DNA from: CAUZIZ01 sp965218775
GTDB taxonomy: Bacteria > Acidobacteriota > UBA6911 > RPQK01 > JAJDTT01
NCBI GenBank assembly: GCA_965218775.1
Contig: CBDCLS010000005.1
Coordinates: 1,240,001-1,304,000, forward strand
DNA length: 64,000 nt
Direction of reading: 5' to 3'
Shown: piece by piece, positions 54,932 to 63,665 of the stretch
Position numbering within the stretch: the stretch's first letter is position 1
How the letters are laid out: each line of letters begins with the position of its first letter
Made by a program: the position numbers and the translations under genes
Notes under the pieces: generated by a model
Told to the model about the DNA's origin: nothing
Database searches by the model: none
Seen by the model: the letters and a program-made list of their open reading frames with translations, nothing else

Positions 54932-55007
54932 GTAGCTTTGGCCTCCAGGCCGAAGTCTTGTTCTTCCGAGCCGTTGGCTCGGACGGCGGCCTGGAGGCCA
55001 CCGCTAC
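54932..55007. repeat. REPIN with inner hairpin
   Basis: Inverted REP arms GTAGCTTTGGCCTCCAGGCC and GGCGGCCTGGAGGCCACCGC enclose CCGAGCCGTTGGCTCGG, itself a hairpin. It lies between the divergent aldolase and propeller-hydrolase genes. This is the best-preserved REPIN of the window. Confidence 0.88.
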
Positions 55008-55053
55008 ACAGCCACGGATTGAAATGACCCTGGAATGTACTAGAATCCGGGTA

Positions 55054-57648
55054 ATGTGCTGGCGATTGAAGATAGGGTTCGTGTGGAGTCTGCTCACTGC
55101 CCTGATAACGCTACCTCTCATCTCCGGAGGCAGCGAGGATCTGCTGAGGCTGCCTGCCGTCCAGGTTCTGAACAAGCAGCTCAAGCGTCCCTACCCAGCG
55201 GCGAAGACCGGCGGCAACTACATGCACAACTACTACCTTCCTCCGCCGGGTACGAGCAGCCCCTGGTGGCCCTCCTGGTCTCCAGATGGCCGCTGGCTTA
55301 CCTACTCCATGCAGGGATCCCTTTGGAAATCTCGCATTGGAGAATCAACGGCTCACGAGATCGCGTATTCTCAGGAATATCTATCCTCTCCCGAATGGTC
55401 TCCCCAGGGTCGTTGGATCGCTTTCACCGCCGACGACGGGAGCGCCATCAACCTCAAACTGCTCGATCTCGAAACCGGGCGACAGATCGAGCTGACATCT
55501 GGACCGCATCTGAATCTCGATCCAGCGTGGTCGCCGGACGGTTCGCGGCTGGCGTTCGTCTCCACCCGTCCTAATGGTTACTTCAATATCTACATTATCG
55601 AGATCCACCGGGGAAAGCCGGGAAAAGTGTCCCAGCTGACTCGGGACCATCCCTATGGCAAGGACCGCCTCTACTTTGGAGAGTACGATCTTCACATACA
55701 GCCCACCTGGTCTCCCGACGGGAGGGAGCTCATCTTCGTCTGTAATCGGGGTATCCCACTGGGTTCCGGTGCCATCTGGCGCATGCCCGCGGTGGCCAAC
55801 GGAATTGAGCACGCGCGCCTTATCCGGCGGGAGGAGACCCTGTACCGCACCCGGCCCGACTGGTCTTCAGATGGCAAACGGATCCTCTACAGTTCCCATC
55901 TGGGGGGCCAGTTCAATCAACTGTTCGTGCTTCCTGCTCACGGAGGAGAACCCTACAAGTTGACCTTCGGCGAGTGGGATTCCTTCCACCCTCGATGGTC
56001 TCCCGACGGAGAGTGGATTGTCTACCTCTCCAATCAGGATGGCTTGCCCCAGCTTCGTCTTCTGAAGACCTTCGGGGGCACTGAGAAACGGATCGAAATC
56101 AGCTCTCGAACCTGGGCTCGTCCGATGGGCCGAGTGCGTATCCGGGTAGAAGATGCCGCCACCAAAGAAACACTGGCGGCACGAATCTACACCCGGGCCT
56201 CGGACGGCAAGAGCTATGCCCCCAACGATGCCTACCAGCGGGTCGGTCGAACCCTGCCCGATCACTATTTTCACACCCCCGGAGTCTGTGAGCTGGAAGT
56301 CCCGGAAGGGGAACTGACGCTATCTGCCGCCAAAGGCCTCGAGTACCATCCCCAAGCTGTCCGTCTTCAGGTACAGGCGGGGAGGCTGACGCCCGTTACG
56401 ATCCCGATCAAGCGACTCTCCCGGCTGAAGGATCAAGGTTGGTATAGCGGCAGCAACCACGTCCACATGAACTATGGAGGCAATCTACACAATACCCCCG
56501 AAAACCTCATGTTCATGGCCGAAGCCGAGGATCTCGACGTGGTAGCCAACCTCATTGCCAACAAGGACAATCGCATCTTCGACCATCAGTTCTTCACCGG
56601 CCGTCCCCACCCTCTGTCAAACCAAAGAAGGATCCTCTACTTCAACGAGGAATATCGTCCCCCCTTCTACGGACACATTTCTCTCATCAACTTGACCCGC
56701 CACTTGATCTCGCCCTTCACCACTGGCTACGAAGGAACCGCCATCGACAGCCTCTATCCCAGCAATACAGACATGATTCGGGTGGCACGTGCTCAGGGGG
56801 CACTCGCCGCCTATGTCCATCCCTTTGGCGGCAGTTCAGACCCTCTCGAAAGGAATCTGGGCGGTGCCAAGGCGCTCCCTGTGGATCTCGCGCTGGGGAC
56901 GATCGATTACCACGAGCTGATGAGTACAAGCAGCAGCTGGGCGTCCATGCAGGTCTGGCACCATGCACTGAACAACGGGTTCCGGTTAGCGGCGGTAGGC
57001 GGGGAAGACTCCATCAACAACCTCCACAAGACCGGAATCCTGGGCCAGAGTCGATCCTATACCTATCTGGGTCCCGCCCTGGACTGGGACGCCTGGGTCA
57101 AGGCAATTCGCAAGGGCCATTCTTTCGTTACCAACGCCCCCCTGCTGCAACTCCAGGTTGAGGACAAGATCCCGGGGGAGGAGATCCAACTATCGGCAAG
57201 GGGCGGAACCGTGCTCATCAAGGGAAAGGTGGAATCGATAGTCCCCTTGGACAGGGTGGAGCTGGTCATCCATGGCAAGAGGCTGCTAGTAGCCGAATCT
57301 TCGGCCTTCGATCCTGCGGGAGCGGGAATCCGATATGAGTTCGAGAAGTCGCTGAAAATCGACGACAGCGCCTGGATCACACTGCAGGCCTACGGGAGGC
57401 GCCCGGTTCATCCAATCAACGATCGCTTCCCCCTCGCGACTACCAATCCTGTCTGGGTTTTCGTGGGAGGACGAGCCATCCGATCCCAGGAGTCGGCGCG
57501 ATACTTCATACGCTGGATCGACAAGCTCACAACCATGGCAGACTCGCATCCCGGCTGGCGTTCCGACAAAGAAAAGGCCCACGTCTTGGGTCAGTTTCGG
57601 CAGGCGAGAGAGGTCTACGTGAAACTGGAGAACGAGGCGGTTGAGTGA
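55054..57648 (+). CDS. secreted TolB-like propeller fused to a CehA/McbA-type PHP hydrolase
   Basis: The 864-residue protein has a signal peptide (RLKIGFVWSLLTALITLPLI), PD40/TolB-like blades (WPSWSPDGRWLTYSM, SPEWSPQGRWIAFTADD, DPAWSPDGSRLAFVSTR, HPRWSPDGEWIVYLSN) over about residues 40-340, a small beta domain, and from about 463 a PHP-like domain (WYSGSNHVHMNYGGNLHNTP, AAYVHPFGGSSDP, DYHELM, AAVGGEDS) as in CehA/McbA family proteins. ATG at 55054 gives a proper signal peptide; the longer frame from 54958 reads through a REPIN. Substrate unknown; a phosphoesterase or carbamate-type hydrolysis is possible. Confidence 0.85.
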   Translation: MCWRLKIGFVWSLLTALITLPLISGGSEDLLRLPAVQVLNKQLKRPYPAAKTGGNYMHNYYLPPPGTSSPWWPSWSPDGRWLTYSMQGSLWKSRIGESTAHEIAYSQEYLSSPEWSPQGRWIAFTADDGSAINLKLLDLETGRQIELTSGPHLNLDPAWSPDGSRLAFVSTRPNGYFNIYIIEIHRGKPGKVSQLTRDHPYGKDRLYFGEYDLHIQPTWSPDGRELIFVCNRGIPLGSGAIWRMPAVANGIEHARLIRREETLYRTRPDWSSDGKRILYSSHLGGQFNQLFVLPAHGGEPYKLTFGEWDSFHPRWSPDGEWIVYLSNQDGLPQLRLLKTFGGTEKRIEISSRTWARPMGRVRIRVEDAATKETLAARIYTRASDGKSYAPNDAYQRVGRTLPDHYFHTPGVCELEVPEGELTLSAAKGLEYHPQAVRLQVQAGRLTPVTIPIKRLSRLKDQGWYSGSNHVHMNYGGNLHNTPENLMFMAEAEDLDVVANLIANKDNRIFDHQFFTGRPHPLSNQRRILYFNEEYRPPFYGHISLINLTRHLISPFTTGYEGTAIDSLYPSNTDMIRVARAQGALAAYVHPFGGSSDPLERNLGGAKALPVDLALGTIDYHELMSTSSSWASMQVWHHALNNGFRLAAVGGEDSINNLHKTGILGQSRSYTYLGPALDWDAWVKAIRKGHSFVTNAPLLQLQVEDKIPGEEIQLSARGGTVLIKGKVESIVPLDRVELVIHGKRLLVAESSAFDPAGAGIRYEFEKSLKIDDSAWITLQAYGRRPVHPINDRFPLATTNPVWVFVGGRAIRSQESARYFIRWIDKLTTMADSHPGWRSDKEKAHVLGQFRQAREVYVKLENEAVE

Positions 57649-57735
57649 GGGTAGAGGTCGCAGGTGTGGCAATCCCCGTCCCTGCCTGCTATCCTGGGTT
57701 CACCCGAACTTTCCCGACTGAATGAGGTCTTGACC

Positions 57736-59034
57736 ATGACAGAAAATACGTCCATTCACAGTGTTCCCGAGTACTCCTATCAGTATCCTCGGCGCCAGAT
57801 GCTAAAGCTGATGGCTGGCGCTGGGACTGCCGCCTTCGGCTCTTCTGCCTGGAGACTCCCCGCCATCGACCAGGAGAGCGAGTCCTTCTGGCAGATGACC
57901 AAGGCCCAGTTCTCGCTCCGGCCCGGGCTGATGCTGATGAACGCCGCCAATCTGTGCCCTGCGCCCTATCCCGTGTCCGAGATGGTCTACAAGTTGACTC
58001 GAGACATAGACGCCGACGCCTCCTTTCAGAATCGCCAGAAGTTTTCCGAGCTGACCGAGAAATCGCGACACGCCCTGGCTGGCTTTCTGGGGGCCGCCCC
58101 AGAGGAGATCGTCCTTACTCGAAATACCACCGAAGGAAACAACACGGTCCTCAGCGGTCTCGATCTGGGTCCCGGCGACGAGGTTGTGCTGTGGGATCAG
58201 AATCACCCCACCAACAACGTAGGCTGGGATGTCCGCGCCCAACGCTTTGGCTTCACGGTCAAGCGAGTGACCACGCCAGTCGCGTTCAGCAGCCCGCAAG
58301 AGCTGATTGCGCCTTTCAAAAAGGCACTGACTGGAAAGACCAGGGTGCTGGCCATGACCCATGCCTCAAATATCTCGGGGGTCGCGCTTCCGGTCAGGGA
58401 CCTCTGTCATCTGGCAAGGGAAAGGGGCATCCTGACCCTCATCGACGGTGCCCAGAGTTTCGGCTCATTGCACGTCGACCTGCACCAGATCGGATGCGAT
58501 TTCTATGCCGGGAGCGCCCACAAGTGGTTTATGGGTCCCAAGGAGTCGGGCGTGCTCTTCGTCCGCAAGGAGCGGATTGCACAGCTCTGGCCTGCTCTGG
58601 TCGGTTCTGGCTGGGATGGGAGCGTGGACGACCATGCCCACAAGTTCGAGAGCATGGGACAGCGAGACGACGCCACCCTGGCCGCGGTAGGAAGGGCTGT
58701 GTCCTTCCACCAGGAAATCGGCAGGGAGCGAGTGGAGAGAAGGGTCCGGGCTTTGGCAGGCACCCTGAAGCGTGGTCTCCAGAAGATTCCGGGTGTCGTC
58801 CTTCACACACCGATGGAAGACGATTTCAGCGCTGGCGTGGTCGTTTTTTCGATCGGCGACGTCGACCCGCGATTGGCCTTTGAGCATCTGCACCGCAAGT
58901 ATCAGATCGGCGGTGCCGGGCTGACGGGAATGTTCTCCGGGGTGCGTCTGTGCCCTCACATCTACAACCCCATGAACGAGATCCAGAAGGCGATCTCGGC
59001 GGTAGGAGATCTCGCCAAGAACGGTATCGCGTGA
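57736..59034 (+). CDS. class V aminotransferase-fold protein with Tat signal
   Basis: The 432-residue protein has a twin-arginine signal (QYPRRQMLKLMAGAGTAAFG), then an aminotransferase class V domain: EEIVLTRNTTEGNNTVLSGL, LWDQNHPTNNVGWDV, ILTLIDGAQSFGSLHVDL and GSAHKWFMGPKESGVLFVR with the PLP lysine at about residue 263. It resembles isopenicillin-N epimerase-like and cysteine-desulfurase-like proteins. The start at 57736 places the Tat motif near the N-terminus. It follows the hydrolase gene by 87 bases. Confidence 0.88.
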   Translation: MTENTSIHSVPEYSYQYPRRQMLKLMAGAGTAAFGSSAWRLPAIDQESESFWQMTKAQFSLRPGLMLMNAANLCPAPYPVSEMVYKLTRDIDADASFQNRQKFSELTEKSRHALAGFLGAAPEEIVLTRNTTEGNNTVLSGLDLGPGDEVVLWDQNHPTNNVGWDVRAQRFGFTVKRVTTPVAFSSPQELIAPFKKALTGKTRVLAMTHASNISGVALPVRDLCHLARERGILTLIDGAQSFGSLHVDLHQIGCDFYAGSAHKWFMGPKESGVLFVRKERIAQLWPALVGSGWDGSVDDHAHKFESMGQRDDATLAAVGRAVSFHQEIGRERVERRVRALAGTLKRGLQKIPGVVLHTPMEDDFSAGVVVFSIGDVDPRLAFEHLHRKYQIGGAGLTGMFSGVRLCPHIYNPMNEIQKAISAVGDLAKNGIA

Positions 59035-59058
59035 TCTAGATCCAAGAGGAGAAAACAG

Positions 59059-59451
59059 ATGCCAAGCTTTCTACAGAATCACGCGAGCCGGATATACGCA
59101 GTCCTGAGAATCGTTTCCGGCCTGCTCTTTGCCTGCCACGGGGCTCAAAAAGTGTTTGGTGTCCTGGGAGGGGCCGGCGGCTCGGGGAATGCGGCATCAC
59201 TGTTTTCGTTATTCTGGGTGGCTGGAGTCATCGAACTAGTCGGTGGAATCCTGATCGCCATCGGACTCCTGACCAGGTACGCCGCCTTCATCTCGAGCGG
59301 CCAGATGGCAGTCGCCTATTTCACGGCGCATGCCTCCAAAGCTTTCTGGCCGATTCAGAATGGCGGTGAGCTGGCGGTCCTGTATTGCTTTCTGTTCCTC
59401 TACATCGCGGCGAGCGGCACCGGAATCTGGGGGGTGCAAAGCGAGTCGTAG
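59059..59451 (+). CDS. DoxX family membrane protein
   Basis: The 130-residue protein has four membrane segments and the DoxX pattern: YAVLRIVSGLLFACHGAQKV, WVAGVIELVGGILIAIGLLT, AAFISSGQMAVAYFTAHASK and NGGELAVLYCFLFLYIAASG. Its function is not known precisely; some members take part in sulfur or redox metabolism. It starts 25 bases after the aminotransferase gene. The TAG stop is inside the left arm of a REPIN. Confidence 0.88.
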   Translation: MPSFLQNHASRIYAVLRIVSGLLFACHGAQKVFGVLGGAGGSGNAASLFSLFWVAGVIELVGGILIAIGLLTRYAAFISSGQMAVAYFTAHASKAFWPIQNGGELAVLYCFLFLYIAASGTGIWGVQSES

Positions 59452-59525
59452 TGGTGGGCTCCAGGCCGCCATCCCTTCGAGCCTAAGGCTCGAAAGAAGA
59501 ACTTCGGCCTGGAGGCCAAAGCTAC
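59448..59525. repeat. REPIN between the DoxX gene and the RAYT gene
   Basis: Arms GTAGTGGTGGGCTCCAGGCC and ACTTCGGCCTGGAGGCCAAA enclose the hairpin TTCGAGCCTAAGGCTCGAA. Both convergent stop codons, TAG of the DoxX gene (59449-59451) and TAG of the RAYT gene (59522-59524 on the complement), are within the arms. Confidence 0.88.
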
Positions 59526-59632
59526 CACCCATCCATCCAGGCGGCACGACGATAGGTGAATTCTCCTTCTCGGAGATTCGCCTTTACTGGATTCTCTGCG
59601 ATATACCGACGAAAGGCTCTGAGCTGATCTAG

Positions 59633-61322
59633 CCCGGATTTCTCAAGGAGAAAGCCGAAAGGGCGATTTTAGTCGATTTCTCGACGCCGGTCTGGGTCAA
59701 AGGCGCCGCTGAGGGCGGTGCAGAGTACGACAGGCGTCGTGAGGCCTGTGTCGAGCGCGGAAAACCGGTTTTTCAGACACACCTCAGGCGCCTCAGTTGC
59801 AGACGGCTGGGATTTCCGACTTTCCTTGGCTCAACCGAGCTGTTGAAGCTGGGCCAAGGCTTGGGCATAGAGTGCTTGGTAAGGATAACCCTCGCTCAAG
59901 GACAGACTCACCCGCCGGACACTGACCCGAATCTGGCCTCCTATCTTCAACAGTTTGAGGCGAATTGTCTGGCATTGCGCCTTCGCCCACTGGGTCCCCT
60001 TCAAAGCGACACGCCTCAACGTGTGCAGCAGATTATAGGCCACCGAGGAGAACCACAACCGCAGCTGATTGCTCTTGATGAGGTGCGTCGAGGTCCGATC
60101 GGCAAACAGCTCCAGCTGCTGTTCCTTGATCCGATTCTCCGCCTCCCCTCGCGCGCAGTACAGCTGCTCGTACAGCTTTTGGGCGGGCCACCGCTTCGCT
60201 CCCAGCGAGGTGACGACAAAGCGGGGATTGGATCCCTTACCCGTGTACTCGGCCTTGCCCACCACTCGCCGCTCTTGACTCCAGCTCTTGTGCGTCTGGT
60301 AACGAAAGTCCTTATAGACTCGGGCGCTGCTGCCGCTCGCTTGTTGAAGCGCCTGGGCCTGTTCCAGCTCCGACTCCAGGGTCCCCTCTAAGCGCTGATT
60401 GCGGGCCAGACCGAAGACGTAATCCACTCGATGCTCCTCACACCATTTCATCAACGCCTCGCGCGCAAAGCTGCTGTCCGCCCGCAGCGTAATGCGGACC
60501 TTCGGCCACTTCGCCCGCAGTTGTCCCACGATCCGCTCCATCTCCTGGACCGCTCCTTCGGAGCCATCCAGATTCGACACCCGTAGCTTGGACCCCAGCA
60601 CATACCCCTCGCAAAACACATACAGCGGCAGGTAGCAGTAACACCGGTAGTAGCCATGGTAGAAACGACCCTCCTGCTCTCCGTGCAGCGGATCATCCGT
60701 CGCATCCAGATCCAACACCAGCTCCTTCGGTTTACCGCCTCGCACCCGAATGAACTGCTCCACCAGAAACGCTTCCACCGCCGCTTCATCCACCGGCGTC
60801 TTGCGATATTTATCCTGCGTCACCGAGGACAACTCCAAACGATTGAGTGTGCTCTTGCCGGCACACGCCTTGCCCCGATCCGCTTCCGCTCGCCGATCCC
60901 TCCCCAAGGGATCTTCCTTGCCCACCAACACCGCCATCAGCGGATCCGTCCGTAGCTCCTCATGATCGTTGAGATCCTCATAGCCCAAGGCCAGTCCATA
61001 AATCCGCTGCCCCACCAGATCCTCCACACTGAACTCGGTGAAGCGAGGATCGCGCCGGTCCCCAAAGCAGGCGGCCAAGCCGCGAATGAACCCATAGCGG
61101 TTCTCCACCTCCCGTAACAGCAACCCTCCGGCGTCTGAGGTGATCTGTCCCCCGTTGAATTCTGCCTCGACTCGGCGACCCTCCAGCCCTTGAAACTCCA
61201 GCTTAGAAGCGATACACTCTGTCGTCATAGTAGTCAGCTCCTTGTGTTTGTTAAGTCTTTGTTAACACAGACTTTATACCACATTGAGCTGACTGCTTTT
61301 TCTTATCCTTGAGAAATCCGGG
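59633..61322 (-). mobile_element. IS1380-family insertion sequence, copy 3
   Basis: A 1690-bp element, same type as copy 1, flanked by CTAG at 59629-59632 and 61323-61326. It shares the CTAG at 61323-61326 with copy 4, so the two are in tandem with a single 4-bp junction. Confidence 0.95.
59831..61228 (-). CDS. IS1380-family transposase (copy 3)
   Basis: An intact 465-residue protein, nearly identical to copy 1 (two residue differences noted), with the same DDE motifs and ribosome binding site. Confidence 0.95.
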   Translation of the reverse strand: MTTECIASKLEFQGLEGRRVEAEFNGGQITSDAGGLLLREVENRYGFIRGLAACFGDRRDPRFTEFSVEDLVGQRIYGLALGYEDLNDHEELRTDPLMAVLVGKEDPLGRDRRAEADRGKACAGKSTLNRLELSSVTQDKYRKTPVDEAAVEAFLVEQFIRVRGGKPKELVLDLDATDDPLHGEQEGRFYHGYYRCYCYLPLYVFCEGYVLGSKLRVSNLDGSEGAVQEMERIVGQLRAKWPKVRITLRADSSFAREALMKWCEEHRVDYVFGLARNQRLEGTLESELEQAQALQQASGSSARVYKDFRYQTHKSWSQERRVVGKAEYTGKGSNPRFVVTSLGAKRWPAQKLYEQLYCARGEAENRIKEQQLELFADRTSTHLIKSNQLRLWFSSVAYNLLHTLRRVALKGTQWAKAQCQTIRLKLLKIGGQIRVSVRRVSLSLSEGYPYQALYAQALAQLQQLG

Positions 61323-61326
61323 CTAG

Positions 61327-63015
61327 CCCGGATTTCTCATAGTGAAAGCAGAAAGGCTGATTTTAGTCGATTTTTCGACTCTGGTTTGAGCCGAAGTCTC
61401 AGTTGAGGGCACTGTAGAGTGCGAGAGCTTGGTGACACCTATGTTGAAGGCGGAAAACCGGTTTTTCAGACACACCTCAGCCGCCTCAGTTGCAGATGGT
61501 TGGGATTTCCGGTTTGCCTCCGCTCAGCCGAGCTGTTGAAGCTGGGCCAAGGTTTGGGCGTAGAGTGTTTGGTAAGGATAACCCTCGCTCAGCGACAAGC
61601 TCACCCGTCGGACACTGACCCGAATCTGGCCTCCTATCTTCAACAGTTTGAGGCGAATCGTCTGGCATTGCGCCTTCGCCCACTGGGTCCCCTTCAAAGC
61701 GACACACCTGAGCGTGTGCAGCAGATTGTAAGCCACCGAGGAAAACCACAGGCGCAGCTGATTGCTCTTCATGCGGTGCGTCGAGGTCCGATCGGCAAAC
61801 AGCTCTAGCTGCTGCTCCTTAATCCGATTCTCCGCTTCCCCTCGCGCGCAGTACAGCTCCTCGTACAGCTTTTGGGCGGGCCACCGCTTCGCTCCCAGCG
61901 AGGTGACGACAAAGCGGGGATTGGATCCCTTACCCGTGTACTCGGCCTTGCCCACCACTCGCCGCTCTTGACTCCAGCTTTTGCGCGTCTGGTAACGAAA
62001 GTCCTTGTAGACTCGGGCGCTGCTGCCGTTGGCTTGTTGCAGTGCCTGGGCCTGTTCCAACTCGGACTCCAGGGCCCCCTCTAAGCGCTGATTGCGGGCC
62101 AGACCGAAGACGTAATCCACTCGATGCTCCTCACACCATTTCATCAACGCCTCGCGGGCAAAGCTGCTGTCCGCCCGCAGAGTAATGCGGACCTTCGGCC
62201 ACTTCGCCCGCAGTTGTCCCACCATCCGCTCCATCTCCTGGACCGCTCCTTCGGAGCCATCCAGGTTCGACACCCGCAGCTTGGCCCCCAGCACATACCC
62301 CTCGCAAAACACATACAGCGGCAGGTAGCAGTAACACCGGTAGTAGCCATGGTAGAAACGACCCTCCTGTTCTCCGTGCAGCGGATCATCCGTCGCATCC
62401 AGGTCCAAGACCAACTCCTTCGGTTTCCCGCCTCGCACCCGAATGAACTGCTCCACCAAAAACGCTTCGACCGCGGCTTCATCCACCGGCGTCTTGCGAT
62501 ATTTATCCTGCGTCACCGAGGACAACTCCAAACGATTGAGGGTGCTCTTGCCCGCACACGCCTTGCCTCGATCCGCTTCCGCTCGCCGATCCCTCCCCAA
62601 GGGATCTTCCTTGCCGACCAACACCGCCATCAGCGGATCTGCCCGGAGCTCCTCATGATCGTTGACATCCTCATAGCCTAGGGCCAGTCCGTAAATCCGC
62701 TGCCCCACCAGTTCCTCCACACTGAACTCGGTGAAGCGAGGATCGCGCCGGTCCCCAAAGCAGGCGGCCAAGCCGCTAATGAACCCATAGCGGCTCTCCA
62801 CCTCCCGTAACAGCAACCCCCCGGAGTCTGAGGTGATCTGCCCCCCATTGAATTCTGCCTCGACTCGGCGCCCTTCTAGCTCTTGAAACTCCAGCTTGGA
62901 AGCGATACACTCTGTGGTCATAGTAGTCAGCTCCTTGTGATTATTAAGTATCTGATAACAAAGACTTTATATCACATAGAGCTGACTGCTTTTTCTTGTC
63001 TTTGAGAAATCCGGG
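61327..63015 (-). mobile_element. IS1380-family insertion sequence, copy 4
   Basis: A 1689-bp element, same type as copy 2, flanked by CTAG at 61323-61326 and 63016-63019. It is inserted with copy 3 in the RAYT gene. Confidence 0.95.
61524..62921 (-). CDS. IS1380-family transposase (copy 4)
   Basis: An intact 465-residue protein; the translation appears identical to copy 2, 40 kb away, which points to recent transposition of this type. Confidence 0.95.
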   Translation of the reverse strand: MTTECIASKLEFQELEGRRVEAEFNGGQITSDSGGLLLREVESRYGFISGLAACFGDRRDPRFTEFSVEELVGQRIYGLALGYEDVNDHEELRADPLMAVLVGKEDPLGRDRRAEADRGKACAGKSTLNRLELSSVTQDKYRKTPVDEAAVEAFLVEQFIRVRGGKPKELVLDLDATDDPLHGEQEGRFYHGYYRCYCYLPLYVFCEGYVLGAKLRVSNLDGSEGAVQEMERMVGQLRAKWPKVRITLRADSSFAREALMKWCEEHRVDYVFGLARNQRLEGALESELEQAQALQQANGSSARVYKDFRYQTRKSWSQERRVVGKAEYTGKGSNPRFVVTSLGAKRWPAQKLYEELYCARGEAENRIKEQQLELFADRTSTHRMKSNQLRLWFSSVAYNLLHTLRCVALKGTQWAKAQCQTIRLKLLKIGGQIRVSVRRVSLSLSEGYPYQTLYAQTLAQLQQLG

Positions 63016-63630
63016 CTAGATCCCGCACGATGTGGTCGTAGGTTTCTCTCTGCCAGAGCTTTTCCCCGGTTCGACCCACCTTCCGGTTGATCCTGCGTGC
63101 GGTGTAGCCCTTGATGGACCCGAGAATGCTTTCCAGATCTTCGCCCGCGGTCAAGGTCAACAAGGCATGGCAGTGGTTCGGCATGCAGACGTAATCACCC
63201 AGCCAGAATCGCGAGGGGTGGTAGTAGGCAAAGGCATCGTCGACGAACACCCGCAGTGCCGTCTGCCGAAAAAGGCAGCTCCCATAACCACTATCCAGGT
63301 ACTGCTGAATCACGTAGCTGAACCTCTTCTCAAACTCGCGCTGTTCTTTCCATTTGAGTTGCTGGAAGGAACGTTTCCAATCAGCATCGGGAGCCCACGA
63401 GATCCCGTGGGATTCGAGCCAGTGCCGTTGCTCCATCTTCCATTGCCCAAAAATCCTGGCCGGAAGGGAATCCCCCAGCCGGCAAGTCACGAAGTAGGTT
63501 ACGCCCTTCTGCCGCCAGTGGGGAAGGCTGCAGCGATAAACACAAGTGGCTTTGTGGGGATCAAAGGCAACAAAGGGCGGCGGTTTCGGCATCGATCACA
63601 ATAACGCCGCAACCAAAGAAAAGACGAGTC

Positions 63631-63657
63631 GTAGTGGTGGCCTCCAGGCCGCCATCC
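63631..63657. repeat. single REP sequence upstream of the RAYT gene
   Basis: GTAGTGGTGGCCTCCAGGCC followed by GCCATCC, one REP arm, 38 bases upstream of the RAYT start. With the REPIN at its 3' end this gives the usual RAYT-flanking arrangement. Confidence 0.85.
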
Positions 63658-63665
63658 CTTCTACG

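Larger units (their letters stand above)
59522..63592 (-). pseudogene. REP-associated tyrosine transposase (RAYT), split by two IS1380 copies
   Basis: Coding parts are 63592-63016 and 59628-59522. Removing both IS copies and the extra CTAGs restores a 227-residue frame across IVRDLDQLRAFRRYIAENPV. The N-terminal part has the HUH motif YVCMPNHCHALLTLTAG, LGSIKGYTARRINRKVG with the candidate catalytic tyrosine and GEKLWQRETYDHIVRD. The C-terminal part is YIAENPVKANLREGEFTYRR. RAYTs are the domesticated Y1 transposases that move REP/REPIN sequences, and REPs lie on both sides of this gene. As it stands it should be inactive. Confidence 0.92.

Noticed and set aside
57954..58883. 309-codon open frame overlapping the aminotransferase gene
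   Set aside because: Another frame of a GC-rich gene with no family motifs; the PLP protein is in the frame from 57736.
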